A stretch of DNA of 64,000 nucleotides, taken from assembly GCF_004323735.1 (NCBI RefSeq), contig NZ_CP036455.1:1483101-1547100 (forward strand). Reading direction: 5' to 3'. The stretch is from Streptomonospora litoralis (GTDB taxonomy: Bacteria > Actinomycetota > Actinomycetes > Streptosporangiales > Streptosporangiaceae). The notes under the pieces were generated by a model. It saw nothing but the letters and a program-made list of their open reading frames with translations, ran no database searches and was not told the origin of the DNA. This document shows, one piece after another, positions 15,853 through 23,597 of this stretch. Position numbers and translations under genes: made by a program. Each line of letters starts with the position of its first letter. Position 1 is the stretch's first letter.

Positions 15853-17150
15853 CCGACGTCTCCAGCTCCCCTGATTCCGCGCCGCAAGCGGCGCCGACGC
15901 CAGGCGCAACCGCCATGGCCGGCTATCCCGAGCACGATCAGGCGATCCGGTTCTACGGCCCGCAGATCGCCCAGGATCCCGCCACGCTGTACCACGACAT
16001 GCGCTGGCGGTACGGTCCCGTCGCCCCGATCCTGCTCGACGGCGACATCCCGGCCTGGTTCGTGATGGGCTACCGCGAGGTCCACTACGTCACCAGCAAC
16101 CCGCAGTGGTTCGCGCGCGACTGCCGCCGGTGGAACATGTGGGACCACGTCCCCGACGACTGGGTGCTGATGCCCTACGTCGGCTGGACCCCCTCGGTCA
16201 TGTTCGCCGAGTCCAACGAGCACCAGCGGCGCGCCGGCGCCCTGGGGGACGCCCTGGACGCGGTGGACCGCACCGAGCTCGCACTGATCTGCCAGCGCGT
16301 CGCCGACGACCTGATCAACGAGTTCAGCGGCGACGGACACGCCGATGTCGTGTCCCAGTACGCCCACCAGATCCCGGCGCGCGTCATCGCCGAACTGTAC
16401 GGTCTGCCGCGGCCCGACGTACCCGCGATCGTCACCGACATCCTCGACTCGCTGGACGTCAAGGGCAACGCCGCCGAGGCGCACCAGCGCGTGCAGGAGC
16501 GCATGCAGCGGCTGATCGCCGACGCCCACGTGCGTCCCGGCCAGGACGTGCCCAGCCGGCTGCTGGAGCACCCGGCCAAGCTCACCGACGACGAGATCGT
16601 CATCGACCTGCTGGTCATGATGGCCGCGGCGCAGGCGCCCACCGGCAACTGGATCGCCAACACGCTGCGGCACATGTTCGTCGACGACCGGTTCTCCGTG
16701 AGCCTGCAGGGCGGCCGCAGCAGCGCCGTCCAGGCACTCAACGAGGTGCTGTGGCGCGACACCCCGACCCAGAACTTCATCGGCCGCTGGGCGGTGCAGG
16801 CGTGCGAGCTGGGCGGTCGGCGGATCCAGCGCGGTGACCTGCTGGTGCTGGGGCTGGCGGCGGCCAACTCCGACCCGCGGGTGCAGCCCGGCGAGCAGCT
16901 CGACTCCGGCGCCAACCGCGCGCACATGTCCTTCGGCCACGGCGAGCACGGCTGCCCGTTCCCGGCGCCGGAGCTGGCCGAGGTGATCGCGCGCAACGCC
17001 GTGGAGGTGCTGCTGGACCGGCTGCCCGACGTCGAGCTGAGCGTGCGCCCCGAGGAGCTGGAGTGGCGGCCGTCGGTGTGGATGCGGGGGCTGTACTCCC
17101 TGCCGGTGGAGTTCACCCCGGCCGTTCCCACCGACGACCGCCCGATGTAG
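15849..17150 (+). CDS. Conservon cytochrome P450, CYP157-like, lacking the ExxR arginine
   Basis: The 433-residue P450 has a recognisable heme loop, FGHGEHGCPFPAPE, with the Cys ligand. Where the K-helix ExxR should be, the sequence is NEVLWRD: the glutamate is followed by Trp, not Arg, at the +3 position. The I-helix reads AAAQAPTGNW instead of AGxDTT. S. coelicolor conservon P450s of the CYP157 family also lack ExxR, so this is a family trait, not damage. It may bind heme but have altered catalysis or a sensing role. GTG 15849 overlaps the GTPase stop (GTGA), so it is the last gene of the conservon operon. Confidence 0.9.
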   Translation: MTDVSSSPDSAPQAAPTPGATAMAGYPEHDQAIRFYGPQIAQDPATLYHDMRWRYGPVAPILLDGDIPAWFVMGYREVHYVTSNPQWFARDCRRWNMWDHVPDDWVLMPYVGWTPSVMFAESNEHQRRAGALGDALDAVDRTELALICQRVADDLINEFSGDGHADVVSQYAHQIPARVIAELYGLPRPDVPAIVTDILDSLDVKGNAAEAHQRVQERMQRLIADAHVRPGQDVPSRLLEHPAKLTDDEIVIDLLVMMAAAQAPTGNWIANTLRHMFVDDRFSVSLQGGRSSAVQALNEVLWRDTPTQNFIGRWAVQACELGGRRIQRGDLLVLGLAAANSDPRVQPGEQLDSGANRAHMSFGHGEHGCPFPAPELAEVIARNAVEVLLDRLPDVELSVRPEELEWRPSVWMRGLYSLPVEFTPAVPTDDRPM

Positions 17151-17185
17151 CGCCACCGGCACCTACACCCACACCTACACGGCCC

Positions 17186-17224
17186 GGCGGACTCGGCGGG
17201 CGCGCCGCGCCCGCCGAGTCCGCC
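17186..17224. terminator. Bidirectional terminator between convergent P450 genes
   Basis: A perfect 18-bp stem pairs 17186-17203 (GGCGGACTCGGCGGGCGC) with 17207-17224 around a GCC loop. It is the only structure in the 124-bp gap between the two convergent P450 genes, so it can serve both strands. Confidence 0.75.
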
Positions 17225-17274
17225 GCCGCACGCGGGCGGCGGGGCCGACCGGACGGACCGGTCATCGCCCGCCG

Positions 17275-18519
17275 TTAGACCGGCTCGGTGACCGGGGTGC
17301 GCGGCGTGAACTCCATCGGCACCCGGGAGGGTCCGCGGGTGAACACGCCCTGGTCCTCAGCGACGTAGTCCTCGGCGAGGCGGGCGTCGGGCATCGCGTC
17401 GAGCAGCATGTTGGCGGCCACCTCCACCTCGGTCTCGGCGAGCAGGGCGCCGACGCAGAAGTGCCGGCCCAGCGCGAAGGCGAGGTGCCCGGCCGCGGCG
17501 GTGAAAGCCGTCGAGGCGTCCAGCTCCTCCCGGAAGACGTCGAAGGTGTCGGGGTTGGCGTACTTCTCGGGGTCGCGGTTGGCCGCGCCGATCAGGCAGG
17601 TGACCGTGCTCCCGGCCGGTACCTGCCCGCCGCTGAGGGTGACGTCTTCGGAGGGCTGGCGCATGATCATGTGCACCGGCGGGCTGTAGCGCAGCGTCTC
17701 GGCGAACGCCTTGGGGATGAGCGAGCGGTCCGCGCGCACCGCTTCCAGCTGGTCGGGGTGGGTCAGCAGGTTGGCGAACATCGCGGCGATGGCCTTGTCG
17801 GTGGTCTCGCCGCCGGCGGCCAGCAGCAGGCTGCAGAACGCCTTGATGTCCTCGTCGCTCATCGACGTGCCGTCGATCTCGGCCTGGCACAGCACGGAGA
17901 GCAGGTCGTCGCCGAGGTTCTGCCGGCGCTCGCGGATGACGGGGACCATGTAGTCCGCGAACTCCTGGCGCGTGCGCAGGCCGTCGGCGGCGACGTCGGG
18001 GTCCTGGGAGAGGTTGCCCAGGAACGCGATGATGCTGGTGTACCACTTGTGGAACCGGTCGTGGTCGGACTTGTCCAAGCCCAGCATGTCGACGATGACG
18101 TTGATCGGGAAGTGCGTGGCGAACTCGGAGACCAGGTCCACCGATCCGGTGTCGCGGAAGCCGTCGATCAGCTCGCGGGCGTTGCGCTCGATCACCGGGC
18201 GGAACTTCTCGCGCAGCTCGCTGCCGCGGAAGGCCGGTGCCACGAGGGCCCGCCGCACCGCGTGTTCGCGGCCGCCGAGCTGGAGGATGGTGCGGCCGTG
18301 GACGGGTTCCAGCTGCCAGTCGTAGTTGGCGGTGGTGAACACTTCGTCCTTGAACGCCCGCTGGACGTCCTCGTAGCGGGAGACGATGTAGCTCTGCATC
18401 GGCTCGTGCCAGATGAGCGGTGCCTCGCTGCGCATGATCCGATACGCGGAATAGGGGTCGGCCTGGAACTCCGCGGAGACGATGTCGGGGATGCCGGGGG
18501 TGTCCGGAACTATGGTCAT
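17275..18519 (-). CDS. Cytochrome P450 monooxygenase
   Basis: The 414-residue P450 has all canonical motifs. The I-helix is LLAAGGETTDKA, the K-helix ETLR (ExxR) with PPVHMIMR after it, and the heme loop FALGRHFCVGALLA with the Cys ligand. It is a soluble bacterial class needing a ferredoxin and reductase, neither of which is adjacent. The substrate is unknown. It is convergent with the conservon. On its own strand a 57-codon ORF ends within its start (ATGA overlap), hinting at a two-gene transcript. The leader GAGGCGCAGCC supports ATG 18519. Confidence 0.92.
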   Translation of the reverse strand: MTIVPDTPGIPDIVSAEFQADPYSAYRIMRSEAPLIWHEPMQSYIVSRYEDVQRAFKDEVFTTANYDWQLEPVHGRTILQLGGREHAVRRALVAPAFRGSELREKFRPVIERNARELIDGFRDTGSVDLVSEFATHFPINVIVDMLGLDKSDHDRFHKWYTSIIAFLGNLSQDPDVAADGLRTRQEFADYMVPVIRERRQNLGDDLLSVLCQAEIDGTSMSDEDIKAFCSLLLAAGGETTDKAIAAMFANLLTHPDQLEAVRADRSLIPKAFAETLRYSPPVHMIMRQPSEDVTLSGGQVPAGSTVTCLIGAANRDPEKYANPDTFDVFREELDASTAFTAAAGHLAFALGRHFCVGALLAETEVEVAANMLLDAMPDARLAEDYVAEDQGVFTRGPSRVPMEFTPRTPVTEPV

Positions 18520-18689
18520 GGCTGCGCCTCACTAATGAGGGGGACGAAGATCGACTCGTCCCAGAGTAGGGAAGTCATTCGCAACGATCCAGGTGCATCG
18601 GCATCGAATATGTGGCAATCCCCATCAAGAGGGATATCGACGACGTCCGACATTCCCGAGACCAAACCGGGCAGCCGGTTTTCGGTCAT
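18516..18689 (-). CDS. Possible small protein (57 aa) coupled to the P450
   Basis: This short ORF starts at ATG 18689 (GTG 18698 is also possible), and its TGA overlaps the P450 ATG by 4 nt. The product is acidic, begins MTENRLPGLVSG and ends SLLWDESIFVPLISEAQP. It contains no repeats and has ordinary amino-acid composition, but its third codon positions are less GC-rich than those of neighbouring genes. The ribosome binding site is weak. It could be a genuine small protein, a peptide substrate of the P450, or a leader. I do not recognise it. Confidence 0.35.
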   Translation of the reverse strand: MTENRLPGLVSGMSDVVDIPLDGDCHIFDADAPGSLRMTSLLWDESIFVPLISEAQP

Positions 18690-19089
18690 CCGCTTCACGG
18701 TGCGCCGTCGACGTTCCGGGCGTCCGCGGGCGATCGGGCGGGACAGGCGCTCCCTGCCGCGGTCGACCGCGGCGCGGTCGCCTTTCGCTGCCGGTCGAAA
18801 TGCGGAGACCCGCACCGGCGGCCCGGAAAGCGGGGCGGCTGCGGCCAATCCCGGGGCCTGTGGTAGACGGGATAATCCGGGTGTAGTCCTGACCGAATTT
18901 CGGTCCGCTAGCTCCGGGGAATCGTCATCGCCGCCGCAGTTCGCCATTCGCTGCGCCGCCGACGGCATTTCCCCGGGCGCGCGCCGAGTCCGCAGCTCGG
19001 CGCTCTACAGTCGGTATCCGGACCAGGCGCTTGGGCGCCCGCCGTCCGGCGCCGCTCGTCCCGCCCGCCACAACCGAAGGAGCCCGGCC
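18690..19089. other. Divergent promoter region between P450 and MpaB genes
   Basis: No gene is supported. GACCGAA-T-TTCGGTC (18891-18905) is a perfect 7-1-7 palindrome and a candidate operator for the MpaB gene or the P450 transcript. AAGGAG just before 19090 is the Shine-Dalgarno of the MpaB gene. Confidence 0.45.
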
Positions 19090-20022
19090 ATGCCTCGACC
19101 GCCCCTCGCGCCGCCCGCGTCCCGGCGCGACCGATTCCACTGGCTGCGGCGCATCGCCGAACTCGATCCGGAGACCGACTACCACGAGATCTACCGGATC
19201 TCCGCCGGCTACGAGTTCCCGTGGGACTACACCCGGGCCCTGGAGTTGGCGCTCTACCGCACCTACTGCGTGCCCTCCATCTCCGCACTGCTCGACGCCA
19301 CCGGCGAGTTCGGCCGGCGCGGCCAGCGGCGCTACGACGACACCGCCCTGCTGATGGGCGAGATCTCCGAGCACGGTCCCGACTCCGACCGGGGCAGGCG
19401 CAGCCTGCGCTCGGTCAACCGGATGCACAACCGGTACGACATCTCCAACGGCGACATGCTCTACGTGCTCTCCACCTTCGTCTTCGAACCGATCGACTGG
19501 ATCGCCGCGTACGGCTGGCGCCCGCTGACCGGAGCCGAGCTCCAGGCGGGCCTGCTCCACTACACCGAGGTGGGCCGCCGGATGAACATCCGCGACATCC
19601 CCGCCGACCTGGACTCCTTCCGCGCGTTCAAGGAGGACTACGAGCGCGAGCACTTCCGCTACGCCGAGACCAACGCCCGCGTCGGCCAGGCGACGCTGGA
19701 CGTCTTCCGCGCGTGGTTCCCCGCTCCGCTGCGGCCGCTGGCCGACGCGGGCGTGCGGACGCTGCTCGACGACCGCACCCGCGAGGCGTTCGGCTTCGCA
19801 CCGGCCCCGCGCTGGATGGAACCGGTGGTGCGCACGGCGCTGCGCGTGCGGGCGGGCGTGGAGACCCAGCTGCCGCCGCGCCGGCGCTCCCGGCTGACCG
19901 CGGATCCGCGCAACCGCACCTATCCGGGCTACCCCGACGGCTACGCGGTGGAGAGCCTGGGCGCGCCCGAGCCTGCGGACATCGACCCGAAGTGGCTGCG
20001 GTCGCGGGCGCCCTCCGTCTGA
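19090..20022 (+). CDS. Oxygenase MpaB family protein (DUF2236), first copy
   Basis: The 310-residue protein is of the MpaB/latex-clearing-like DUF2236 family: all-helical, with the heme-region motif MHNRYDISNGDMLYVLSTF near residues 115-133, preceded by DDTALLMGEI. A later conserved helix is WIAAYGWRPLT. Family members are heme-dependent oxygenases (MpaB cleaves a prenyl side chain; Lcp cleaves rubber), often membrane-associated. No substrate can be assigned. ATG 19090 has AAGGAG upstream; longer in-frame starts run through non-coding sequence. Its 3' end faces island 2 and, beyond it, a second, convergent MpaB-family gene. Confidence 0.85.
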   Translation: MPRPPLAPPASRRDRFHWLRRIAELDPETDYHEIYRISAGYEFPWDYTRALELALYRTYCVPSISALLDATGEFGRRGQRRYDDTALLMGEISEHGPDSDRGRRSLRSVNRMHNRYDISNGDMLYVLSTFVFEPIDWIAAYGWRPLTGAELQAGLLHYTEVGRRMNIRDIPADLDSFRAFKEDYEREHFRYAETNARVGQATLDVFRAWFPAPLRPLADAGVRTLLDDRTREAFGFAPAPRWMEPVVRTALRVRAGVETQLPPRRRSRLTADPRNRTYPGYPDGYAVESLGAPEPADIDPKWLRSRAPSV

Positions 20023-20058
20023 ACGCGGGGGGCGAGGGCCCGGCCCGGCGCGCGTCCG

Positions 20059-21026
20059 CTAAGCCGTGTTTAAGAAGCGCTGGATCGGGCCGTCTCCCAT
20101 GGGCGGCCGGGCCGTGCATCTCGGATCCGCTGCGCGGTCTTGCTGGTCTGCCGGGTGGCGGTTGACTTGGAGGAAAAGCGTCGGCGGTGGCAGCGGAGGG
20201 TCCGTGGGCACCGGGTCGGGTGTGCGCGGGTTGCGCGTCTGGCGGGGGCGGCTCGGGTCTGCTGTGCGGCCTTGTTGGTCTGCCGGATGACGGGCGATCT
20301 TACGGAAAAGCAGCGCCGAGGGCGGCGGGGGCCGGGCCCGTGCCCAACGGGCCGGTTGCCCGCCGGTTGGGCACGCGGCGGGACGGGTCGCGTCCGCTGT
20401 GCGGCCTTGTTGGTCTGCCGGAAGTCGGGCGACCTCACGGAAAGGCGGCAGTGAGGGCGGCGGACGGTCGGGCCTGCGGTTACCGGTTCGGGTGCTCGCC
20501 GGTGGCGGTGGCGGTGGCCGGCGAGGCGGCGACGACGGCGGCGGGGCCGGGCCTGGTGTGGTCCCTGTGGTCACCGCCCCGGCCGCGGGTGGTCGAGCCC
20601 GAGGGCTGCCGCCCGGTCGGTGCGGGTCTGATGCGGGGCTCCCGGCGGCGGTCATGCGGCCGGATCGGGGCCACGAGCGACGTGTCGTCGCCCCCGACCC
20701 CCGATCCGGCGGACCCCCGGGGCGTGCGACCACCCGCGGCCGCGCCCCGCCGCGCGGCCTCCGGCGTGTGCGGGCCCGGTAGGGGACACGGCGATACCCA
20801 GCCGGCCCACCGGCGCCGGTAGGTCCCCTATGCCGGTCCATCCGGCGATGATCGTGAACTTATGGCCGCGGAATACGCTTACCTGCGACCATAAGTTCAC
20901 GATAGACGCGATAGGCGCAGGCCCGACCATCCGCCATCGTCGCCGCCGCTTTTCAGTCAAGTCCGCCCGCCACCCGGCAGACCAACAAGGCCGCACAGCA
21001 GACCGGCGTTCTTGAACACGGCTTAG
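20059..21026. repeat. Non-coding island 2 with terminal inverted repeats
   Basis: The left end CTAAGCCGTGTTTAAGAA (20059-20076) and the right end TTCTTGAACACGGCTTAG (21009-21026) are inverted repeats with 17 of 18 matches. Homology continues inward through GGTCTGCCGG...CTGAAAAGCGGCGG-like sequence. GGTCTGCCGG occurs forward at 20145, 20277 and 20412 and in reverse at 20974. A module at about 20515-20690 recurs in island 4 near 55045-55240. The 53-bp palindrome is at 20851. Open frames here are Arg/Pro/Gly-rich and unsupported. The right end overlaps the stop codon of the minus-strand MpaB gene. Confidence 0.75.
20851..20903. repeat. 53-bp palindromic repeat, copy B
   Basis: The outer arms ATCGTGAACTTATGG (20851-20865) and CCATAAGTTCACGAT (20889-20903) pair perfectly, with further partial pairing inward. 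It has the same length as copies A and C and lies in island 2, inverted relative to copy A when the flanks are compared. Confidence 0.8.
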
Positions 21027-21865
21027 CCTCGCCCGCCGATCGGCCGCCTGTGCCCGCGGGCGGCCCGGTTGCGCCCGCTTCCCGAGGCCCGCTTGCGCAT
21101 GTCGCGCAGGTAGAAGTCGCGCGGCAGCGTGCGCACCGCCGGCGGCAGGCGCGGGTAGACGGCGCGGACGACCGCGAGGAGCCGGTCGAAGCGGCGCTGC
21201 TGGACGGGACCCCACGCCAGCCCGAACCCGTCGCGCACGTGCGGGGGCAGCAGGCCGGCGGCGAGGAAGCGCTGTACCCGCACCAGCGCCCGCACGACCG
21301 GGTGGGCGGGGTGGAACAGGTCGCGGGCGATGGCGCGGGCCGTGTCGTCGACCTCGATGGAGGCGACCATGTCCGCCCAGTACCGGTCGAAGTCGGCGCG
21401 GGTGGCGGGCCAGTACTCGCGCGGGCAGCCCAGCGACGTGGCGAAGACCGCCGCCCCGGCGTACACCTCGTCCTTGTCCTTTGGGGCCATCGGGCCGCAG
21501 ACGAGTTCGTAGACGTGCATGTCGCAGGCGTAGAGCGTGGCGGCCACCCACACCTGCAGGTCGGGGTCCCGCGCGTCGTAGCCCGGGCCCACGACCCGCT
21601 TGTGGATCGCGCGCACGATCGCGGAGACCCGCTCGGCCTCCTCGGCGGTGCCGAACATCAGCCCGTAGACGAACACCAGCGTCCCGCGCAGCCGGTCGAC
21701 CGGCCGCTGCGCGAAGTCGCTGTGCTCACGGACGCCGCGGCCCACCCCGGGGTGGGCGATCTGCAACAGGATCGCGTACGCCGCCGCACCCAGGACCACG
21801 GCCTCGCGGTAGACCCGGTGCTCCGGAGACACGTGTCGAGTTTGCCGATCCGCCACGGTGATCAT
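21023..21865 (-). CDS. Oxygenase MpaB family protein (DUF2236), second copy
   Basis: The 280-residue DUF2236 protein has YREAVVLGAAAYAILLQIAHPGV, HSDFAQRPVDRLRGTL and FVYGLMFGT. A conserved ATLYACDMHVYELV and a C-terminal basic tail (KRASGSGRNRAARGHRR) follow. It belongs to the same broad family as the gene at 19090 but to a different subfamily. ATG 21865 overlaps the MarR stop (ATGA), making it the third gene of a PfpI-MarR-MpaB operon. Its TAA stop (21025-21023) lies inside the terminal inverted repeat of island 2, so the repeat insertion may have set the C-terminus. The substrate is unknown; a heme-dependent oxygenase role is inferred from family. Confidence 0.85.
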   Translation of the reverse strand: MITVADRQTRHVSPEHRVYREAVVLGAAAYAILLQIAHPGVGRGVREHSDFAQRPVDRLRGTLVFVYGLMFGTAEEAERVSAIVRAIHKRVVGPGYDARDPDLQVWVAATLYACDMHVYELVCGPMAPKDKDEVYAGAAVFATSLGCPREYWPATRADFDRYWADMVASIEVDDTARAIARDLFHPAHPVVRALVRVQRFLAAGLLPPHVRDGFGLAWGPVQQRRFDRLLAVVRAVYPRLPPAVRTLPRDFYLRDMRKRASGSGRNRAARGHRRPIGGRG

Positions 21866-22389
21866 GGTAGTCGGCCCGGCGACGCGACGCCGGGAGCTGT
21901 GGTCTCCTCGGCCGCGATGTCGTCCAGCGCCCTGTTCAGCCCGTGCAGCGCCTCCACCGCTGACGCCAGCCGGTCGGGGCCCATCTCGGCGCTCAGGCGG
22001 AGGGCCAGGGCGCGGTGGGCGGGGTGGATGCGGCGGACGGCGGCGTAGCCCTCGGTGGTGGGGCGCAGCAGTTTGGCGCGCCGGTGGGCGGGGTTGGGTA
22101 GGTACTCGGCCAGGCCGTGCTCGACCAGCAGGTGGGCGACGCGCTGCACGCCTTGGCGGGTCATCCCCATCGCCCGGGCGATATCGGCCACCGGCAGCGG
22201 CTCGTGCAGAACCGCACCCAGCACCTGCCACCAGGCCGCTGTCAGTCCCGCCGGGCGCGCCAACTCCTCGGCCGCGGCCAGGAACCGCCCGTTGAGCCGG
22301 AAGGACGCCAGCGCTGCAGCCGAGAGCAGCGCCTGTGCGTCGTCCTCGCTTGCTGCTGTGGCTCCGTCGTCGGGATGCGGGACGCTCAC
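21862..22389 (-). CDS. MarR family transcriptional regulator
   Basis: The 175-residue MarR-type regulator has a winged helix: LTAAWWQVLGAVLHEPLPVADIA, then the recognition helix MTRQGVQRVAHLLVEHGLAE and the wing NPAHRRAKLLRPT. GTG 22389 overlaps the TGA of the upstream PfpI gene (GTGA), and its own TGA overlaps the MpaB ATG. It probably represses its own operon by binding the 35-bp inverted repeat at 23003-23037 that overlaps the promoter. The inducing ligand is unknown. Confidence 0.9.
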   Translation of the reverse strand: MSVPHPDDGATAASEDDAQALLSAAALASFRLNGRFLAAAEELARPAGLTAAWWQVLGAVLHEPLPVADIARAMGMTRQGVQRVAHLLVEHGLAEYLPNPAHRRAKLLRPTTEGYAAVRRIHPAHRALALRLSAEMGPDRLASAVEALHGLNRALDDIAAEETTAPGVASPGRLP

Positions 22390-23003
22390 GACGACATCAG
22401 CACCTCGTAGGCGTCGGGGTCGCTGAAGGCGTGCAGGCGGTACCAGGCGTCCAGCGCCTCGGGGCCGTACAGCTCCAGTTCGGCGAAGATCTCGCGGGCG
22501 AAGGCGAGGGGATCGGTGGGCCCGGCGGTGATGAGGCCGCCGGCGTTCACCGCGGGTTCGTCGCGGTAGTGGGCGGAGCCCGCGTAGCCGGTGGCGGCGA
22601 GGTACTCGGCGACGGCCGATGTGTGCGGGCGGTCGTCGAGCAGTCCCTCGCGCGCCAGGCCGGCTGTGGCCCCGCAGATGGCCGCCACCGGCACCCCGGC
22701 GGCGAGGAACGCGCCGGCGGCGCGGGCGTAGGGCGCGAGCGCCGCCGGGTCGGTGTCCCACAGCGCGGCGCCCGGAAGGATCAGCATGGCGCTGGTACCG
22801 GGGTCGAGGTCGGCGAGTGCGAAGTCGGGCAGTATCCGCACTCCGCCCATGGTCGTGACGGGCTCGCCGGTCGGGCCGACCGTGGCGACGCTGAAGTCGC
22901 GGCTCTCCCGGGAGCCGCCGCTGCGGATTCGGGCGACCGCGTGGCCGTACTCCCAGTCGGCGAGGGTGTCGTAAACCGCCAGATGGACTGTTGCCGTACT
23001 AAT
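22386..23003 (-). CDS. DJ-1/PfpI (glutamine amidotransferase-like) protein, start uncertain
   Basis: The conserved protein begins TVHLAVYDTLADWEYGHA and contains MLILPGAALWD, with the nucleophile elbow VAAICGATAGLAREGLLDDR (Cys in AICGAT) and HTSAVAEYL. It is a DJ-1/PfpI-superfamily protein of the PfpI-like amidotransferase subgroup, possibly a hydrolase, chaperone or ligand-modifying enzyme. No in-frame ATG, GTG or TTG exists near the conserved start; the only one is ATG 23141, whose extension would read through the promoter. The boundary here is an ATT at 23003, where transcription is predicted to start, so a leaderless, unusual start is possible. Confidence 0.75.
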   Translation of the reverse strand: MSTATVHLAVYDTLADWEYGHAVARIRSGGSRESRDFSVATVGPTGEPVTTMGGVRILPDFALADLDPGTSAMLILPGAALWDTDPAALAPYARAAGAFLAAGVPVAAICGATAGLAREGLLDDRPHTSAVAEYLAATGYAGSAHYRDEPAVNAGGLITAGPTDPLAFAREIFAELELYGPEALDAWYRLHAFSDPDAYEVLMSS

Positions 23004-23038
23004 GACAACATATTGTCGAAAAGACAGTATGTTGTCAA
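23003..23038 (-). promoter_or_regulatory. Promoter with overlapping MarR-type operator
   Basis: On the minus strand, TTGACA (23038-23033), 17 nt, and CAATAT (23015-23010) form a near-consensus housekeeping promoter. The same bases are an inverted repeat, TGACAACATATTGTC (23003-23017) and GACAGTATGTTGTCA (23023-23037), matching at 14 of 15 positions. A repressor bound here would cover the promoter completely. It is the least GC-rich short stretch in this part of the window. Confidence 0.75.
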
Positions 23039-23597
23039 AGTCTGACAGTTCTCCTTCAGGGGCGATCGCCGCGCTGTGGCCGGTCCCAGGCGGTCCTCGG
23101 TGGCGGACCCGATCGAAGGTCGCTGTGCTGCCCGTGCGCACGTCGATGCGTAAAGTGAGTAGCCGTGTGCTATATGTGTTCGTGTGCAGGCAGTGCGGGC
23201 GGCGAGCCCATCATGGGTTGAATCGCGGCCCGATACGGGCGGGCGGTTGCTCGATCGGCTGTCTGGCGGCGGTTATCGTGTCAGTGGCCGTGTCATCGAG
23301 TCACGGCCCGGCGGCATACGGCGAACGCGTCGAAGCGGGCGCCGGCCCGCTTCCTGCTGCTCCGGTTCGCGGTGCCCCCCGGCTTCGGCCGCCGATGCGG
23401 ACTCGGGCTACGGGAGATGTCTGCGTACGTGCCCCCTCGCGTGCGAGGCATATTCCGCGCGACCGCCCCGACGGGGGCGCGCCTTATCCGGGCACGATTC
23501 CGGAACGAGGTGGCGCCGCAGTGGACGGCGGTCGGCTGCGGCGTTAACGAAGACAGTCCGTTCCCTTTGCTCCCAGTCGAAAAGAGCCATACGTTCC
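23039..23597. other. Intergenic region before the sulfotransferase operon
   Basis: Open frames cross this stretch, but their codon use is unlike neighbouring genes (poor third-position GC) and I recognise no product. I see no promoter strong enough to name. A frame containing VFVCRQCGRRAHHG was considered as a zinc ribbon and rejected. Confidence 0.4.

Noticed and set aside
20187-20822. Open frames of 120-210 codons in island 2, and a 310-codon frame at 55252-56184 in island 4
   Set aside because: Their products are Arg/Pro/Gly-rich without domain features, and the repeat modules are read in different frames and on both strands in different islands.
22781-23038. Minus-strand frame starting TTG 23038 (product MTTYCLFDNML...)
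   Set aside because: It uses the -35 TTGACA as its start and overlaps the conserved PfpI frame out of register.
23002-23547. Plus-strand open frame starting ATGACAACATATTG with a Cys-rich segment
   Set aside because: It starts inside the operator/promoter of the opposite operon, has codon use unlike local genes, and the Cys pattern is incomplete for a zinc ribbon.
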